Assembly (NCBI RefSeq): GCF_014646875.1
Contig: NZ_BMOC01000008.1
Span: 58,249-122,248 of the forward strand
DNA: 64,000 nt
From: Halobellus salinus
GTDB lineage: Archaea; Halobacteriota; Halobacteria; Halobacteriales; Haloferacaceae
Direction of reading: 5' to 3'
In this document: positions 37,207-46,305 of the stretch, piece by piece
Numbering within the stretch: position 1 is the first letter of the stretch
Layout: each line of letters begins with the position of its first letter
Position numbers and translations under genes: made by a program
The notes under the pieces: model-generated
Told to the model about the DNA's origin: nothing
The model's input: the letters and a program-made list of their open reading frames with translations, nothing else
Database searches by the model: none

Positions 37207-37673
37207 TGTCCCGGAACCACACACCAACACGTTCGGAACTGACGCGACGACGACTCCTCGGCGCCGCCGCAGCGGGGGTGTCAGTCGGGGTCGCGGGGTG
37301 CGGGGCCGCACTTGACGACGCCGAGACCACCGCCACCGTGGAGCTTTCGGGGATCCCGAACGGGCTCCAACGCTATCGGTGTACTCTCTCACAGGACGGT
37401 GAAGAGCCCATCACCGCGGTCGACCCGGTGTTGGTCGACGGCAACGAGTTTCAAGTCGTCAACGGCGGCGTTGACAGCGCGTCGGTTGTCGTCCGGGCGG
37501 CGGACCTCTCGGGGTCGGTCGGAGCGGCCGAGGAGCCGCAGGTCGTGTTCACCGTGACGTTCGGCGGCGCCGTCGCGCCGGCTGACGTCGACCTCAGCGT
37601 TGGGGTCGCCGACGACGACGGCGGGGCGTCGATCCCCCGCGATCGGTGGTCGGTCGACGTGTCAGAAGGGTAG
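37206..37673 (+). CDS. Tat lipoprotein with scaffoldin-type domain
   Basis: 155 residues. Twin arginines at R14-R16 and lipobox VAGC (C32) predict lipid anchoring after Tat export. The remaining about 120 residues resemble the third beta domain of the upstream protein: VELSGIPNGLQRYRC versus LSVSEMPTGFERASV, then VVRAADLSGSVGA versus VQAVDLAGNVGA, and DVDLSVGVADDDGGASIPRDRWSV versus DVEIEVGNLRDDNRTSVPGDRISV. It would be the membrane-held member of the complex. It starts in the TAATG overlap with the upstream stop. Confidence 0.8.
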   Translation: MSRNHTPTRSELTRRRLLGAAAAGVSVGVAGCGAALDDAETTATVELSGIPNGLQRYRCTLSQDGEEPITAVDPVLVDGNEFQVVNGGVDSASVVVRAADLSGSVGAAEEPQVVFTVTFGGAVAPADVDLSVGVADDDGGASIPRDRWSVDVSEG

Positions 37674-37720
37674 CTCGGCCCGTCTTCGGCCGGGCATCCG
37701 CTGGCGAGGCGGACGGGCGA

Positions 37721-37729
37721 GTATATATC
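37721..37729 (+). promoter_or_regulatory. TATA box of the histidine kinase gene
   Basis: GTATATATC is centred 29 bases before the ATG at 37754, giving a leaderless start and separating this gene from the cohesin operon that ends 48 bases upstream. Confidence 0.6.
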
Positions 37730-37753
37730 AGTTGCCGTCGTAGTCACCCCCCT

Positions 37754-39385
37754 ATGCGGACACGTGAAGTCGACGCGAGGGAGGTGGAATCCGTGCGAGT
37801 GCTCCTGGTCGGCGGGGGCGCGGTGACCAAAGAACGCCTGGAGGCGGCGCTAGCCGTGACCGCGTCTCACCCGGTCGTCACCCGAATCAGGTCGGGACGC
37901 GGCGCGCTCTCGGCGGTCGAAGACGGGATGTACGACGCGGTCGTTGCCACAGACGGGCTCGTCGGCGATCTGGACGCCGCAGAGCTGGTGTGTCGGGTCC
38001 GGGGGGGACGCAACGGTTCGATCCCGTTCGTGTTCGTGTCGGGGTCGACGGCTACAGACGCGATCGACGACGCGATCGATCGGGGCGCCGACCGGTGTCT
38101 CCTCCGCGGCTACTCCCCCGCGTGGTACCGGACGCTGGCCAACGCGGTCGTTTCCACCGTCGAGAACCGATGGACACGGGCGCGGCTCGAACGCACCACT
38201 GACGACCTCCAGCAGATCTACGACACGGTTCCGACCATGATCACCCGGAAAGATACGCAAAACCGACTCCTCAGAGTCAACAACGCGGTCACAGAGTACC
38301 TCGATCGTCCGCGCGAGGAGATCGAAGGAGCGACCGCCTGGGAGCTGTTTCCGGACCACGGCGAGGAGTTCTACGAGGTGGACCGTCGGGTGATCGAGTC
38401 GGGTGCGGCCGTTCGGGGGGATGTATGCCGGCTCTCGACGCCGTCGGGTCGCGAGCGGTGGATGAAAACCGACGCCATCCCGTACCGCGGCGATGACGGC
38501 GAGATCGAGGGCGTGTTGGTCGTCTCCGAAGACATCACCCGGGTGAAAGCCCGCGAACGGCAGCTCGAACGTCAGAACGAGCGGCTCGACCGGTTCACGT
38601 CCGTGGTGTCACACGACCTGCGGAACCCACTGAACGTCGCGATGGGTCGAGTCGAGTTGGCCCGCCGGGAATGCGACAGCGACCACCTGGTGACCGCAGA
38701 GGCGGCACACGCCCGGATGTACACACTGATCCGGAACCTCCTGCAACTGGCTCGGGAGGGCACGCCCGTCGCCGAACCGGAGCCGGTCGGCCTGTGCGGG
38801 CTGGTCGACGCCTGTTGGGCGGGCGTCGAGACGGGCGACGCGGACCTCCGGAACGAGGCGTCCCGGTGGATCGAGGGCGATGCGGACCGTCTGCAGCAGG
38901 TGTTCGAGAACCTGTTTCGGAACAGCGTGGAACACAGTTCCACGGGCAGTCGGACGGAGTCCGACGACGCTGTCGAGCACGGCCCGACGGGCTCCCGTTC
39001 GGACCCCCACGGGAACAGCGTGGAACACGGTTCCACGAGCAACCGGGCGAAGCCCGGTGACAGCGTCGAGCATGGCTCGACGGGTAGTCACGCGCAACCT
39101 GACGACGCCATCGGCCGCGGGGGCGACGCCGTGACGATCACCGTCGGCGAATTCAACGACGGCATATACGTTGCGGACAACGGTTCGGGGATCCCGGTCG
39201 ACGAGCGGGAGGCGGTGTTCGAGACCGGCTACTCCGGGTCGGAAGGGGGAACCGGGTTCGGACTGAGCATCGTCGCGGAGATTGTTGAGGCACACGGGTG
39301 GGGCATCCGCGTGACCGATGGGGCCGACGGCGGCGCGCGGTTCGAGATCACCGGGGTCGAGTTCGTCGGGCCCGAGGCTCGGTGA
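37754..39385 (+). CDS. PAS histidine kinase with degenerate receiver and coding palindromes
   Basis: 543 residues. Residues about 14-135 resemble a receiver without clear acidic pocket; about 150-270 are a PAS domain; the dimerisation helix has VVSHDLRNPLNVAMG (His near 286); ATP-binding motifs are FENLFRNSVEH (N box), ADNGSGIP (G1) and GTGFGLSIV (G2). Between the N box and the rest of the ATPase domain an insertion of about 60 residues repeats (S/A)VEHGxTGS-type units, encoded by back-to-back palindromes. No response regulator is adjacent. Its position after the cohesin genes is suggestive but unproven as a link. Confidence 0.88.
   Translation: MRTREVDAREVESVRVLLVGGGAVTKERLEAALAVTASHPVVTRIRSGRGALSAVEDGMYDAVVATDGLVGDLDAAELVCRVRGGRNGSIPFVFVSGSTATDAIDDAIDRGADRCLLRGYSPAWYRTLANAVVSTVENRWTRARLERTTDDLQQIYDTVPTMITRKDTQNRLLRVNNAVTEYLDRPREEIEGATAWELFPDHGEEFYEVDRRVIESGAAVRGDVCRLSTPSGRERWMKTDAIPYRGDDGEIEGVLVVSEDITRVKARERQLERQNERLDRFTSVVSHDLRNPLNVAMGRVELARRECDSDHLVTAEAAHARMYTLIRNLLQLAREGTPVAEPEPVGLCGLVDACWAGVETGDADLRNEASRWIEGDADRLQQVFENLFRNSVEHSSTGSRTESDDAVEHGPTGSRSDPHGNSVEHGSTSNRAKPGDSVEHGSTGSHAQPDDAIGRGGDAVTITVGEFNDGIYVADNGSGIPVDEREAVFETGYSGSEGGTGFGLSIVAEIVEAHGWGIRVTDGADGGARFEITGVEFVGPEAR
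38927..39110 (+). repeat. In-frame array of alternating hairpins inside the kinase gene
   Basis: Four 17-base palindromes recur every 45-48 bases: GTGGAAC-ACA-GTTCCAC (38927), GTCGAGC-ACG-GCCCGAC (38972, one mismatch), GTGGAAC-ACG-GTTCCAC (39020) and GTCGAGC-ATG-GCTCGAC (39065). The spacers hold their own inverted repeats, for instance ACCGGGC-GAA-GCCCGGT. Each palindrome encodes (S/A)VEHxxT. Confidence 0.9.
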
Positions 39386-39469
39386 CGCCGGGGAAGCGAA
39401 CGCCGGCGGCGGCTCGGTACCGTGTCGTCCGGCTGAAGCTGCACTCACCGCTTTTCCGCCGGACCGGCG

Positions 39470-40504
39470 CTACACCCAGCCGTCCGCGACCAACAGTTCA
39501 CCGTTGAGCAGCGACGCCCCGGCGGCGCCGCGGATGGTGTTGTGCGCGAGGCAGTTGTATTTCAGGCCGTCGGTGGTCTCCTGGAGACCGCCCGCGGAGA
39601 TCTGCATTCCGTCGCCACGCCCCCGGTCCATCCGGGGCTGCGGGCGCTCGAAGTCCTCGAAGACGTGGATGAGCTGCTCCGGCGAGGACGGGAGGTCGAC
39701 GCCGGATGACGCCCGCATCGCCTCGGCGGCCTCGGCGGGCGAGGCGTCCTCCGCTGTCTCAGCGAAGACGTTCTCCAGGTGGCCGTCGAGCGTCGGGACC
39801 CGGTTGCACGACGCGGCGACGTCCATCCCGTGAAGATCGATCCCGGTGCCGTCGAACTCGCCGAGGAGCTTCCGGGATTCGGTCTCCATTTTCTCCTCCT
39901 CGCCACCGATGTGGGGAATGGCGTTGTCGATGATCTCCATCGAGGTGACGCCGGAGTAGCCCGCGCCCGACACCGCCTGCAGCGTCGAGACCTGGACCGA
40001 CTCCAGCCCGAACTCGTCGAGCGCCGCGAGCGTCGGGACCATCGTGATGGTGGAACAGTTGGGGTTTTTCACCAGGGCGCCGTCCCACCCGCGCTCGTCG
40101 CGTTGGATTTCGATGAGATCCAGGTGGCCGGGGTTGATCTCCGGGATCGTGAGCGGCACGTCCTCGGCCATCCGGTCGTTCGAGGAGTTCGAGGAGACCA
40201 CGTACCCCGCTTCCAGGAACGCGGGTTCGACCTCTCTGGCGACTCCCGACGGCAGCGATGAAAAGAGCAAGTCGACGTCGTCGGGGACCGCCGAGGGGGC
40301 CGTTTCGCCGACAGTCATCTCCGCGACGTCGTCGGGGATCTGCGTGTTCACCCGCCACTTGGCGGCCTCGCGGTAGGTCTTGCCCGCGCTGGCTTCGGAG
40401 GCCGTGACCGTCGCGAGCTCGAAGGTGGGGTGGTCGTCGAGGAGTTGGATGAACCGCTGTCCGACAGCGCCCGTTGCACCGAGGATACCGACGCGTACTG
40501 GCAT
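39470..40504 (-). CDS. asd: Aspartate-semialdehyde dehydrogenase
   Basis: 344 residues with the NADP-binding start GILGATGAVGQRF, catalytic Cys in NPNCSTI (about C150), and HIGGEEEKME. It converts aspartyl phosphate to aspartate semialdehyde for lysine, threonine and methionine synthesis. ATG at 40504 is correct for the family; the longer frame upstream has no homology. A minus-strand TATA-like CCTTATGC near 40527-40534 fits a leaderless message. It diverges from bccA. Confidence 0.94.
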   Translation of the reverse strand: MPVRVGILGATGAVGQRFIQLLDDHPTFELATVTASEASAGKTYREAAKWRVNTQIPDDVAEMTVGETAPSAVPDDVDLLFSSLPSGVAREVEPAFLEAGYVVSSNSSNDRMAEDVPLTIPEINPGHLDLIEIQRDERGWDGALVKNPNCSTITMVPTLAALDEFGLESVQVSTLQAVSGAGYSGVTSMEIIDNAIPHIGGEEEKMETESRKLLGEFDGTGIDLHGMDVAASCNRVPTLDGHLENVFAETAEDASPAEAAEAMRASSGVDLPSSPEQLIHVFEDFERPQPRMDRGRGDGMQISAGGLQETTDGLKYNCLAHNTIRGAAGASLLNGELLVADGWV

Positions 40505-40634
40505 TACCGTGGGCGTGGGAGACACACGCATAAGGCGGTTTGGGTTCGGCTGTACTCTCACGAACGTTCGGCCGAAACCGGTACTGAGAACAGAGACCCA
40601 ACAAACGGTCGGATCCGTGAGCGTGGGAGAAGAA

Positions 40635-40668
40635 TCGACGATCGTCGAACGGGGGTTCGTACGGAACC
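40635..40668. promoter_or_regulatory. Two palindromes upstream of bccA
   Basis: A perfect 14-base palindrome TCGACGATCGTCGA (40635-40648) and an inverted repeat GGTTC-N5-GAACC (40654-40668) lie 38-72 bases before the bccA start. The neighbouring BirA has a DNA-binding domain and could act here; that is inference only. Confidence 0.3.
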
Positions 40669-40706
40669 GACAGATAGAGGTAGCGTGTCGAGGAACGGGT
40701 CGGTAA

Positions 40707-42539
40707 ATGTTCAACAAGGTGCTCGTGGCCAACCGCGGGGAGATCGCGGTGCGGGTTATCCGGGCGTGTCGCGACCTCGGCGTCCGCACCGTCGCGGTCT
40801 ACAGCGACGCCGACAAACACGCCGGGCACGTCCGGATGGCCGACGAGGCGTACAACGTCGGCCCCGCCCGCGCGGCGGACTCGTATCTGGATCACGACGC
40901 CGTGATCGAGGCCGCGCGGACGGCCGACGCCGACGCGGTCCACCCGGGGTACGGCTTCCTCGCTGAGAACGCGGAGTTCGCCCGCAGCGTCCAGCAGAGC
41001 GAACTGGTCTGGATCGGCCCGCCGGCCGACGCCATGGAGCAACTCGGCGAAAAGACCAAGGCCCGGTCGTTGATGCAGACGGCGGACGTGCCCGTGGTTC
41101 CGGGGACGACCGACCCGGTCGACTCCGCCGAGGAGGTAAAGCACGTCGCCGCGGAGTACGGCTACCCCGTCGCAATCAAGGCCGAGGGCGGCGGCGGCGG
41201 ACGCGGGCTGCAGGTGGTCAGATCCGCCGACGAGGTCGAAACGCGGTTCGAGACCGCGAAACGGGAGGGCGAGGCGTACTTCGACAACGCCTCCGTGTAC
41301 GTCGAGAAGTATCTCGAGGCCCCCCGCCACGTCGAAGTCCAGATCCTCGCGGACGAGCACGGTAACGTCCGCCATCTGGGGGAACGGGACTGTTCGCTCC
41401 AGCGCCGCCACCAGAAGGTAATCGAGGAGGCGCCCTCACCCGCGCTCGACGCCGACCTCCGTGAACGGATCGGCGACGCCGCTCGCCGGGGCATCCGGGA
41501 GGCGGGGTACACCAACGCCGGCACCGTGGAGTTCCTGCTCGAAGACTCGGGCGACGAAACCGAGTTCTACTTCATGGAGGTCAACACCCGCATCCAGGTG
41601 GAACACACGGTGACCGAGGAGGTCACCGGCATCGACATCGTGAAATGGCAGCTCCGGGTCGCAGCCGGCGAAGCGTTGGACTTCACCCAGGAGTCGGTGT
41701 CGATCAACGGCCACGCCATCGAGTTCCGGATCAACGCGGAGAACGCCGCCGACGAGTTCGCGCCCGCGACCGGGACACTGGAGACCTACGACCCGCCGGG
41801 CGGGGTGGGCGTTCGCGTCGACGACGCCGTCCGGCAGGCCGACGACATCGGCGGCGACTACGACTCCATGATCGCGAAACTGATCGTTAACGCCGGCGAC
41901 CGTGGGGAGTGTCTCGCCCGGTCGGAGCGGGCGCTCGCGGAGTTCGAGATCCAGGGATTGAGAACCATCGTCCCGTTTCACCGGCTGATGGTGACCGACG
42001 AAACGTTCCGCGCGGGCGAACACACCACGAACTACCTCGACGAACAGTTCGACCGCGGCCGGATCGACCGCGCGGTCGAGAAGTGGGGTTGGGCAGCCGA
42101 AGGGGCAGAGCACGACGAGGAGGGTGCCGCTGCCGAAACCACCGAGCGTGAGTTCACTGTGGAAGTCAACGGCAAACGGTTCGAGGTCGAACTCGAGGAA
42201 CGCGGCGCGCCTCCGGTCCCAGCGGCCGACATCGAGAGCGGTCGCTCCGGCGGAGGTGCGACCCGTCCTCGACCCGACGAAGCCACCGAGGGCGACGACG
42301 GTGGCGACGGGGCGGTCGAGGGCGACGGCGAGCGGATCACCGCGGAGATGCAGGGCACGATCCTGTCGGTCGACGTCGCGGCGGGTGAGGCGGTCGCCGC
42401 TGGCGACGTGGTCTGTGTTCTGGAGGCCATGAAAATGGAGAACGACATCGTCGCCGAGCGCGGTGGGACCGTGTCCGAAGTCCTCGTCGCCGCGGGCGAC
42501 AGCGTCGACATGGACGACGTCCTGGCCGTTCTGGAGTGA
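40707..42539 (+). CDS. Acyl-CoA carboxylase biotin carboxylase plus BCCP subunit
   Basis: 610 residues. Residues 1-445 are biotin carboxylase ([18 protein letters not shown], the ATP loop [10 protein letters not shown], the catalytic [15 protein letters not shown]). A Gly/Asp/Glu-rich linker is followed by a biotinyl domain with [10 protein letters not shown], where the lysine is biotinylated. In haloarchaea such a subunit joins a carboxyltransferase in acetyl/propionyl-CoA carboxylase; the carboxyltransferase gene is not in this window. birA follows four bases after the stop, so modifier and substrate are co-expressed. Confidence 0.94.
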   Translation: MFNKVLVANRGEIAVRVIRACRDLGVRTVAVYSDADKHAGHVRMADEAYNVGPARAADSYLDHDAVIEAARTADADAVHPGYGFLAENAEFARSVQQSELVWIGPPADAMEQLGEKTKARSLMQTADVPVVPGTTDPVDSAEEVKHVAAEYGYPVAIKAEGGGGGRGLQVVRSADEVETRFETAKREGEAYFDNASVYVEKYLEAPRHVEVQILADEHGNVRHLGERDCSLQRRHQKVIEEAPSPALDADLRERIGDAARRGIREAGYTNAGTVEFLLEDSGDETEFYFMEVNTRIQVEHTVTEEVTGIDIVKWQLRVAAGEALDFTQESVSINGHAIEFRINAENAADEFAPATGTLETYDPPGGVGVRVDDAVRQADDIGGDYDSMIAKLIVNAGDRGECLARSERALAEFEIQGLRTIVPFHRLMVTDETFRAGEHTTNYLDEQFDRGRIDRAVEKWGWAAEGAEHDEEGAAAETTEREFTVEVNGKRFEVELEERGAPPVPAADIESGRSGGGATRPRPDEATEGDDGGDGAVEGDGERITAEMQGTILSVDVAAGEAVAAGDVVCVLEAMKMENDIVAERGGTVSEVLVAAGDSVDMDDVLAVLE

Positions 42540-42543
42540 CCCG

Positions 42544-43491
42544 ATGAACGCAACGCGCCGCGCCCTGCTTGCGGCCCTGGAAGACGGCGCGGTCGGCGGC
42601 CCGACACTCGCCGACCGGCTGGGGGTCTCCCGGGCGGCGGTCTGGAAACAGGTCGAGGCCCTCCGCGACGAGGGGTTCGTGATCGAGAGCGGCGACGAGG
42701 GGTACCGGGTGGTCGGCGTGCCCGACTACGGGCCCGCGGCGCTCGCGTTCGGACTCGAAGCGCCGTATAACATCGAGTACGAGGCTCAGGTGGCGAGCAC
42801 GAACGATCGTGCCCGCGAACACGCAGAAGAAGGGGCGGCGGACGTGGTTGTCGTTGCCGACGAGCAGACCGGCGGGCGCGGCCGACTGGACCGCGAATGG
42901 ACCGCGCCCTCTGGTGGAGTGTGGGCGAGTCTGGTGCTCCGGCCGGAGCGACCGCCCGCAGCGGTCCCGATGTACACCCTCGCGGCCGCCGTCGCGGTGG
43001 CCCGTGCCGCGCGTGGGGCGGGCGTCAACGCGAGCATCAAGTGGCCGAACGACGTGTTGGTGGCTGGCCCCGACAGCGAAGAAGCGAAGCTCTGCGGGAT
43101 CCTGACCGAGATGGAGGGCGAAGCCGACCGCGTCTCGTGGCTGGTGATCGGAGTGGGGGTAAACGCGAACATCGACCGCAAGACCCTCCCGGCAGGAGCA
43201 ACCAGCCTCCGGGCGGAGGTGGGTGATGTCGACCGCCGGCGGTTTCTCCAACGCGTACTCGGAGGGGTCCACGACCTGACCGGCGAGGGCGCCGACCTCC
43301 GGGCCGTACTCGACGCTTGGCGCGAGTACGCGAGTACGCTCGGCCGCCGCGTCAGGGTAGAGACCCCCCGCAGGGTGGTCGAAGGCCGGGCGGTCGACGT
43401 TCAGTTCCCGGGGAGTCTGATCGTCGAAACCGATAACGGCGAGCGCGTGGTCCACGCCGGCGACTGCGAACACCTGCGGCCGACGAGGTGA
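42544..43491 (+). CDS. birA: Biotin-protein ligase with N-terminal HTH
   Basis: 315 residues. The first about 60 are a winged helix (TLADRLGVSRAAVWKQVEALRDEGFVI), then the ligase domain with GGRGRLDREWTAPSGGVWASLVL (biotin/ATP loop), KWPNDVLVAG, and a C-terminal SH3-like cap. It makes biotinyl-AMP and attaches biotin to the BccA lysine. The HTH makes it a bifunctional BirA able to regulate biotin genes. It starts four bases after bccA. Confidence 0.94.
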   Translation: MNATRRALLAALEDGAVGGPTLADRLGVSRAAVWKQVEALRDEGFVIESGDEGYRVVGVPDYGPAALAFGLEAPYNIEYEAQVASTNDRAREHAEEGAADVVVVADEQTGGRGRLDREWTAPSGGVWASLVLRPERPPAAVPMYTLAAAVAVARAARGAGVNASIKWPNDVLVAGPDSEEAKLCGILTEMEGEADRVSWLVIGVGVNANIDRKTLPAGATSLRAEVGDVDRRRFLQRVLGGVHDLTGEGADLRAVLDAWREYASTLGRRVRVETPRRVVEGRAVDVQFPGSLIVETDNGERVVHAGDCEHLRPTR

Positions 43492-43618
43492 ACCGAGCGA
43501 AGAACAGCCGCCCGCACCGACGGGGACCCCGTGACACCACGACGGTGCGAACAAGCACAACCGAAGAATCGGCGGGCCCGTCGAACGCGGACGCAACCGG
43601 TACGCCGGCGGAGTCGCC

Positions 43619-43703
43619 GACGCCGATCAGTCGCCGACGCCGATCAGTCGCCGACGCCGATCAGTCGCCGACACCGATCAGTCGCCGACACCGATCAGTC
43701 GCC
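43619..43703. repeat. Five-copy 17-bp tandem repeat overlapping a gene end
   Basis: Units GAC(G/A)CCGATCAGTCGCC start at 43619, 43636, 43653, 43670 and 43687. The first three are identical and the last two carry one A change. The last unit contains the stop codon and final codons of the minus-strand gene at 43695. As with the 26-bp array at 22225, the repeat abuts a gene end. Confidence 0.95.
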
Positions 43704-43976
43704 GTCGCCGCCATCCGCGAGCGGGCGGCCGCCGGGTGTGAGGATCCGGTCGGCGATCCGTCGGGCTTCGACGGCGGTGGGGCGGCGTCCGTCGGCCGAC
43801 CGGTCGCCGATGGCTTCGATCACGTTCATCACGTCCGAGAGGTCGCCGCGGTCGGCGACGTCGGCGAAGACGTCCTGGTAAGCGTTCGCCTCCCAGTAGT
43901 CGAGTTCGTACTCGGAGGAACCAGTCCGCGACCCCACTGCGTACCGGAGCTGTTGTGCCGCGTCTGCTGGGCGCAT
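43695..43976 (-). CDS. Small acidic protein of unknown function
   Basis: 93 residues starting MRPADAAQQLRYAVGSRTG, with acidic haloarchaeal composition and a helical central part (ANAYQDVFADVADRGDLSDVMNVIEAIGDRS). The C-terminus PLADGGDGD is encoded by the edge of the 17-bp repeat. No family is recognised. It is isolated between birA and the inositol-phosphatase gene, on the opposite strand. Coding bias supports it being real. Confidence 0.6.
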   Translation of the reverse strand: MRPADAAQQLRYAVGSRTGSSEYELDYWEANAYQDVFADVADRGDLSDVMNVIEAIGDRSADGRRPTAVEARRIADRILTPGGRPLADGGDGD

Positions 43977-44105
43977 ACGTCGATTAACACACCGTTCATA
44001 CTAAAGTGTACTCCGACTCGAAATCGAGTTAATTACGACGAGCGTGTCGACCGTCGCGCTCTCCGAGCCCCGGCATTTAGATGCCCGGCGCGCGCGAGGT
44101 TCTGT

Positions 44106-44903
44106 ATGACAGGTGACGACCGGGTGTCGGTGGCGCAGCGGGCGGCCGAAGTGGGGGCCGAGGTCGCCGCAGACCAGTTCCGGAGCGGGATCGACGTCGA
44201 GCGGAAGGCCAACAAGACCGATGTGGTGACTGCGGCCGACCGCGACGCGCAGGCGGCCGTGATCGATGTGCTCCGCGAAGCGTACCCTAACGACGCCATC
44301 GTCGGCGAGGAAGCGGGGGCGCTGAAACGGGTGCCGGCGTCCGGCGCCGCGTGGGTGATCGACCCGATCGACGGGACAAACAACTACGTTCGCGGCACCC
44401 GGCTGTGGGGGACGGCCGTCGCCGCGGTCCGCGACGGGAGCCCCGTGGCCGGCGCGACGAATATGCCCGCACTCGGTGACGTGTACTGGACCGACGGAGA
44501 CCGGACGTACCGCAACGGGGAGTCGGTGTCCGTCTCCGGCCGGACCGACCCGGAGACCTGCGCCGTCGCACCGACGATGTGGTGGGGCTTCGGCGCCAGG
44601 GAGGAGTACGAGCGGGCGTGTCGTGCGATCGTCGAGCGGTTCGGCGACCTCCGGCGGATTGGGTGTGCACAGGCCGAACTCGCCGGCGTTGCCGAGGGGT
44701 CGCTGGACGGTATCGTGACGAACATCCGACCGAACCCCTGGGACACGCTCGCCGGTGTCGCGATGGTGCGAGCGGCGGGCGGAACCGTGACCGACCTCGA
44801 CGGCGACCCGTGGCGCCACGACTCGGCGGGGTTGGTGGCGTCCAACGGGCGGATCCACGACACGGTGCTCGCCGCCGGCCGGGAGATCAGCGCCGGCGAG
44901 TAG
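44106..44903 (+). CDS. Inositol monophosphatase family phosphatase
   Basis: 265 residues with metal-binding motifs VGEEAG, WVIDPIDGTNNYVRG and the C-terminal NPWDTLAGVAMVRAAGG. The archaeal versions act on inositol-1-phosphate, fructose-1,6-bisphosphate or NADP; the substrate here is not decided by sequence. ATG at 44106 sits 29 bases after CATTTAGA (44074-44081), the likely TATA, so the transcript should be leaderless. Confidence 0.9.
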   Translation: MTGDDRVSVAQRAAEVGAEVAADQFRSGIDVERKANKTDVVTAADRDAQAAVIDVLREAYPNDAIVGEEAGALKRVPASGAAWVIDPIDGTNNYVRGTRLWGTAVAAVRDGSPVAGATNMPALGDVYWTDGDRTYRNGESVSVSGRTDPETCAVAPTMWWGFGAREEYERACRAIVERFGDLRRIGCAQAELAGVAEGSLDGIVTNIRPNPWDTLAGVAMVRAAGGTVTDLDGDPWRHDSAGLVASNGRIHDTVLAAGREISAGE

Positions 44904-44993
44904 GTTCGGCAGGCATAGACGAGGTCCGGCGGGCGTGTACGCGCCGCACCGAAGACCGGAATCCTCAACACGACTGACGCCGGGGGTTCGGGT

Positions 44994-46133
44994 ATGTCGA
45001 CAGTCACCGACCGCGTCGGCGTCGACCCCGAACGCCTCTGGGCCGGTGGGGTGGCGGCCGCCCTGGTGGGACTCGTCGTCGGGGTACTCGCCTTCCCCGA
45101 GGCGGTCTACGACGGGGTTATCTGGCACTACTTCTGGGGCCCGGTGCAGGCGGACGCCAACTCCGCGGTCTGTGCGGTCCGTCCCGGGAGTACGGTTGCG
45201 TACATCTACGATTCGGGTGCGTGCGCGAGCGCAGCAGAACCGGTCGCGTACCCCGGTTACACGCTGGTCTCGGAGGTCGGGTACATAGTCACGCTGCTGG
45301 TGGCGCTCGTCGGCGTGGTGTTTCTCCTCCGGCGGCTCGACCTCGGGGGCGACCGGGACTTCTTCTACGCCCTGCTACCGTTCGTCTTCCTCGGCGGTGC
45401 GCTCCGTGTCGTTGAGGACGCCAACGACGCCGTACCCGCCGCGGACGCCCTGATCACTTACCCGCTGAACACGCTGTTGATCAGTCCGATTATTTATTTT
45501 ACTGTCTTCGCACTCACGCTGGGCGCCGTGATCGCGGCTGTCGCGGCCGAGCGGGCTGGTGCGGTGGAGCGCTACGGGCGGCTGCTGTTCGGGATGGGAG
45601 CCGCGTTCCTGCTCGCCGCGCTCGGATACCTCGCGTCGCTCCGGGTGGCCGGCGCCGAAGGCGTGGAGTTCTACCCGCAGGTCTTGGTGGTCGTCCTCGT
45701 GGGCGCCACGGCGGCCGCAGCCGCCAACTGGGTCCTCATCGAGCGGTTCGCGCCGGAGGTGAACGCCGGAACCGGAGCCATCGGGAGCGTGATCCTATGG
45801 GGCCACGCGGTCGACGGGGTGGCGAACGTGGTCGGGCTCGACTGGATGACCGCGCTCGGCGCGGGGCCGAATCTCGTGCCCAAACACCCGGTGAACCAGT
45901 TTGTGGTCGACATCACCGCCGCCACGCTGCCGCAGTCGGTGCTCGCGGTGACCGGCGACACCTGGCCGTTCCTCCTCGTCAAACTCGTTGCCGCGACGTT
46001 CGTGCTGTGGGTCTTCGAAGAGGAGATTTTCGAGGAGAGTCCACGGTACACGATGTTGCTCCTGGTAGCCGTGCTTGCGGTCGGGCTCGGCCCCGGAACG
46101 CGGGATATGCTCCGCGCGACGTTCGGGGTCTGA
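44994..46133 (+). CDS. DUF63 family membrane protein (copy 2)
   Basis: 379 residues with about nine membrane helices. Landmarks include [14 protein letters not shown], a long pore-like series of hydrophobic runs, and the C-terminal [16 protein letters not shown] with [11 protein letters not shown], paralogous to the [15 protein letters not shown] region of the copy at 20638. Members are found across euryarchaea without known role. It is about 110 residues longer than copy 1. The flanking genes offer no functional hint. Confidence 0.88.
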   Translation: MSTVTDRVGVDPERLWAGGVAAALVGLVVGVLAFPEAVYDGVIWHYFWGPVQADANSAVCAVRPGSTVAYIYDSGACASAAEPVAYPGYTLVSEVGYIVTLLVALVGVVFLLRRLDLGGDRDFFYALLPFVFLGGALRVVEDANDAVPAADALITYPLNTLLISPIIYFTVFALTLGAVIAAVAAERAGAVERYGRLLFGMGAAFLLAALGYLASLRVAGAEGVEFYPQVLVVVLVGATAAAAANWVLIERFAPEVNAGTGAIGSVILWGHAVDGVANVVGLDWMTALGAGPNLVPKHPVNQFVVDITAATLPQSVLAVTGDTWPFLLVKLVAATFVLWVFEEEIFEESPRYTMLLLVAVLAVGLGPGTRDMLRATFGV

Positions 46134-46305
46134 CGTAGCACCGGCCGGAGGTTTTTGTATCGAAACGGGGCCAGTCATCCCATCACTCCGAGGTAAGCCG
46201 CGCGACGGGCCGCAGGTGTCCGACACGTCGTCGCGCGGGTCGTCGATCGTGTCGGCTGTCAGCCCACCGAACACCGACGCTTCCGGGCAGTCCGGCGTCT
46301 GTCGG

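Noticed and set aside
35029..37392. 787-residue open frame opposite the cohesin operon
   Set aside because: Antisense shadow of real secreted proteins with overlapping starts; no domain pattern and Arg/Gly/Val/His composition unlike haloarchaeal proteins.
39759..41411. 550-residue frame spanning asd and bccA on the minus strand
   Set aside because: Crosses two real genes and a promoter; no recognisable domain.
44001..45128. 375-residue minus-strand frame over the inositol-phosphatase gene
   Set aside because: Antisense shadow; the plus strand has the catalytic motifs and a TATA box.
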